A stretch of 6,454 bases of DNA from Betaproteobacteria bacterium. GTDB lineage: Bacteria > Pseudomonadota > Gammaproteobacteria > Burkholderiales > UBA9220. The position numbers were made by a program, and so were the translations under genes. The notes under the pieces were generated by a model, which made no database searches, was not told where the DNA came from, and was given only the letters and a program-made list of their open reading frames with translations. The stretch lies in NCBI GenBank assembly GCA_020061285.1, contig JAGUYQ010000145.1:1-6454 (forward strand), in the 5' to 3' direction. Below are positions 6,030-6,454 of this stretch, in pieces. The first letter of the stretch is position 1. The number at the start of each line of letters is the position of its first letter.

Positions 6030-6230
6030 CTACGCCTTGACGTTGATGTTCCTGCCCAAAGTGGCCGTCGGATCGGTCGGCTTCTGGGGCTGGGGCAAAC
6101 TGTTGATCAGTTGCTGGGCACCCTTTGCCTCGCTCTCCATGGCTTTCTTCAGGACGCTCACACCCACGGCATCACCGGTCCTTTGGTTTTGCAGCGCGGA
6201 AGCCGCCGAGCTCATTTGGGAAACGTCCAT
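6030..6230 (-). CDS. Putative motility protein, YjfB family
   Basis: This small 66-residue protein begins 'MDVSQM', contains 'GDAVGVSVLKKAMESEAK' (about 19-36) and 'AQQLINSLPQP' (38-48), and ends 'LGRNINVKA'. The combination of an N-terminal MDVSQ, a central V.VLKKAM helix with AQQLI..LPQ, and a terminal LG.NINVKA matches the YjfB family (PF14070). The family is annotated as putative motility proteins; its namesake is in the Bacillus subtilis motility regulon and its biochemical role is unknown. No signal peptide or membrane segment is present. I chose the ATG at 6230 because AAGGA lies 5 bases upstream. The ATG at 6236 has its ribosome site directly abutting the codon, and one at 6251 would add residues unlike the family. 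The gene has its own likely promoter, a hairpin in the leader, and a terminator after the stop. It follows an EAL-domain gene on the same strand. Confidence 0.85.
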   Translation of the reverse strand: MDVSQMSSAASALQNQRTGDAVGVSVLKKAMESEAKGAQQLINSLPQPQKPTDPTATLGRNINVKA

Positions 6231-6250
6231 GTTCATCCTTTCATTCTGCA

Positions 6251-6267
6251 ACGGGCATTCGCCCCGT
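6251..6267 (-). repeat. Small hairpin in the leader of the YjfB-like gene
   Basis: ACGGG (6251-6255) and CCCGT (6263-6267) can pair. An alternative register pairs GGGC (6253-6256) with GCCC (6261-6264) around a four-base loop. It lies close to the predicted transcript start and upstream of the ribosome site, so it may protect the 5' end or modulate translation. Confidence 0.3.
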
Positions 6268-6274
6268 CGCTTCC

Positions 6275-6303
6275 ACTATAGGCCATCCCCTTTTCCGAGT
6301 AAA
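6275..6303 (-). promoter_or_regulatory. Sigma70-type promoter of the YjfB-like gene
   Basis: Read on the minus strand, TTTACT (6303-6298, 4 of 6 matches) is followed after exactly 17 bases by TATAGT (6280-6275, 5 of 6 matches). The predicted start near 6268 gives a leader of about 38 bases. I do not see a flagellar sigma28-type sequence here, so housekeeping sigma is more likely despite the motility annotation. Confidence 0.6.
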
Positions 6304-6328
6304 GGAAGTCTTTTCCCGCCGCCGCGCA

Positions 6329-6454
6329 CTATTGCGCACAGCCCCGCAGAAAATCCGTTACGTCGTCCGGCGGCAGGGGCCTGCTGAACAGGTAGCCTTG
6401 CACCCGGTCGCAGCCCAGAACCTTCAGCACGTTCAACTGCTCCTCGGTTTCCAC
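6329..6454 (-). CDS. EAL-domain protein (c-di-GMP phosphodiesterase family), C-terminal end only
   Basis: The last 41 codons of a leftward gene enter from the right edge and end at TAG (6331-6329). The residues begin 'VETEEQLNVLKVLGCDRVQG' and continue 'YLFSRPLPPDD', the diagnostic C-terminal end of the EAL domain (VE...Q...L...GCD..QGY.FS.P.P). EAL enzymes hydrolyse cyclic di-GMP, which usually favours motility. The EAL motif itself, the metal ligands and any sensor or GGDEF domain are outside the window, so catalytic activity cannot be judged. A 5-bp hairpin (GCGCA at 6324-6328, TGCGC at 6333-6337) spans the stop codon but has no T-run. The YjfB-like gene follows 98 bases downstream on the same strand. 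Confidence 0.92.
   Translation of the reverse strand: METEEQLNVLKVLGCDRVQGYLFSRPLPPDDVTDFLRGCAQ

Noticed and set aside
6324..6337. Hairpin GCGCA-CTAT-TGCGC as terminator of the EAL gene
   Set aside because: It overlaps the stop codon, has only 5 pairs and lacks a T-run on either strand.
6037..6387. 116-codon plus-strand open frame near the right end
   Set aside because: It is antisense to the YjfB-like gene, its promoter and the EAL gene end, and its residues match no family I know.

Overview
This 6.45 kb window is GC-rich and reads like a chromosome segment of a betaproteobacterium, probably of the Rhodocyclales/Nitrosomonadales type. That placement is inferred from GC-rich codon use, the gene order (yicC, Ser/Thr kinase, PP2C phosphatase, rph, rdgB, hemW) and a YjfB-type motility protein next to an EAL protein. 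It was not tested by a database search. No mobile element, CRISPR array, tRNA or rRNA was seen.

Layout, left to right: (1) the 3' end of an AI-2E/PerM-family membrane protein (+), ending 4 bases from the 3' end of yicC (-), so the two genes converge. (2) A 130-bp divergent intergenic region with two short dyads and a weak promoter candidate. (3) A rightward cluster: a soluble Hanks-type Ser/Thr kinase, a PP2C phosphatase overlapping it by 4 bases, a good -10 box just after the phosphatase stop, then rph (RNase PH), rdgB (XTP/dITP pyrophosphatase) and hemW (radical-SAM heme chaperone), all tightly packed. (4) A leftward pair: the C-terminal end of an EAL-domain protein entering from the right edge, then a 66-aa YjfB-family protein with its own recognisable promoter and a GAAA-loop terminator facing hemW.

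How the genes may work together: the kinase and phosphatase form a translationally coupled writer/eraser pair. They lie between two RNA-processing genes (yicC and rph) and upstream of nucleotide-pool cleaning (rdgB) and heme trafficking (hemW). Regulation of RNA turnover by phosphorylation is an attractive hypothesis, but the sequence only shows proximity. The right-hand pair suggests a separate c-di-GMP/motility unit.

Most genes are recognisable housekeeping families. I do not see a wholly new system. The best second-look items are the kinase/phosphatase pair with its atypical kinase motifs and the phosphatase's extra C-terminal helix, a roughly 17-residue in-frame insertion in HemW that carries a C8 tract and a hairpin, and the dyads in the divergent region.
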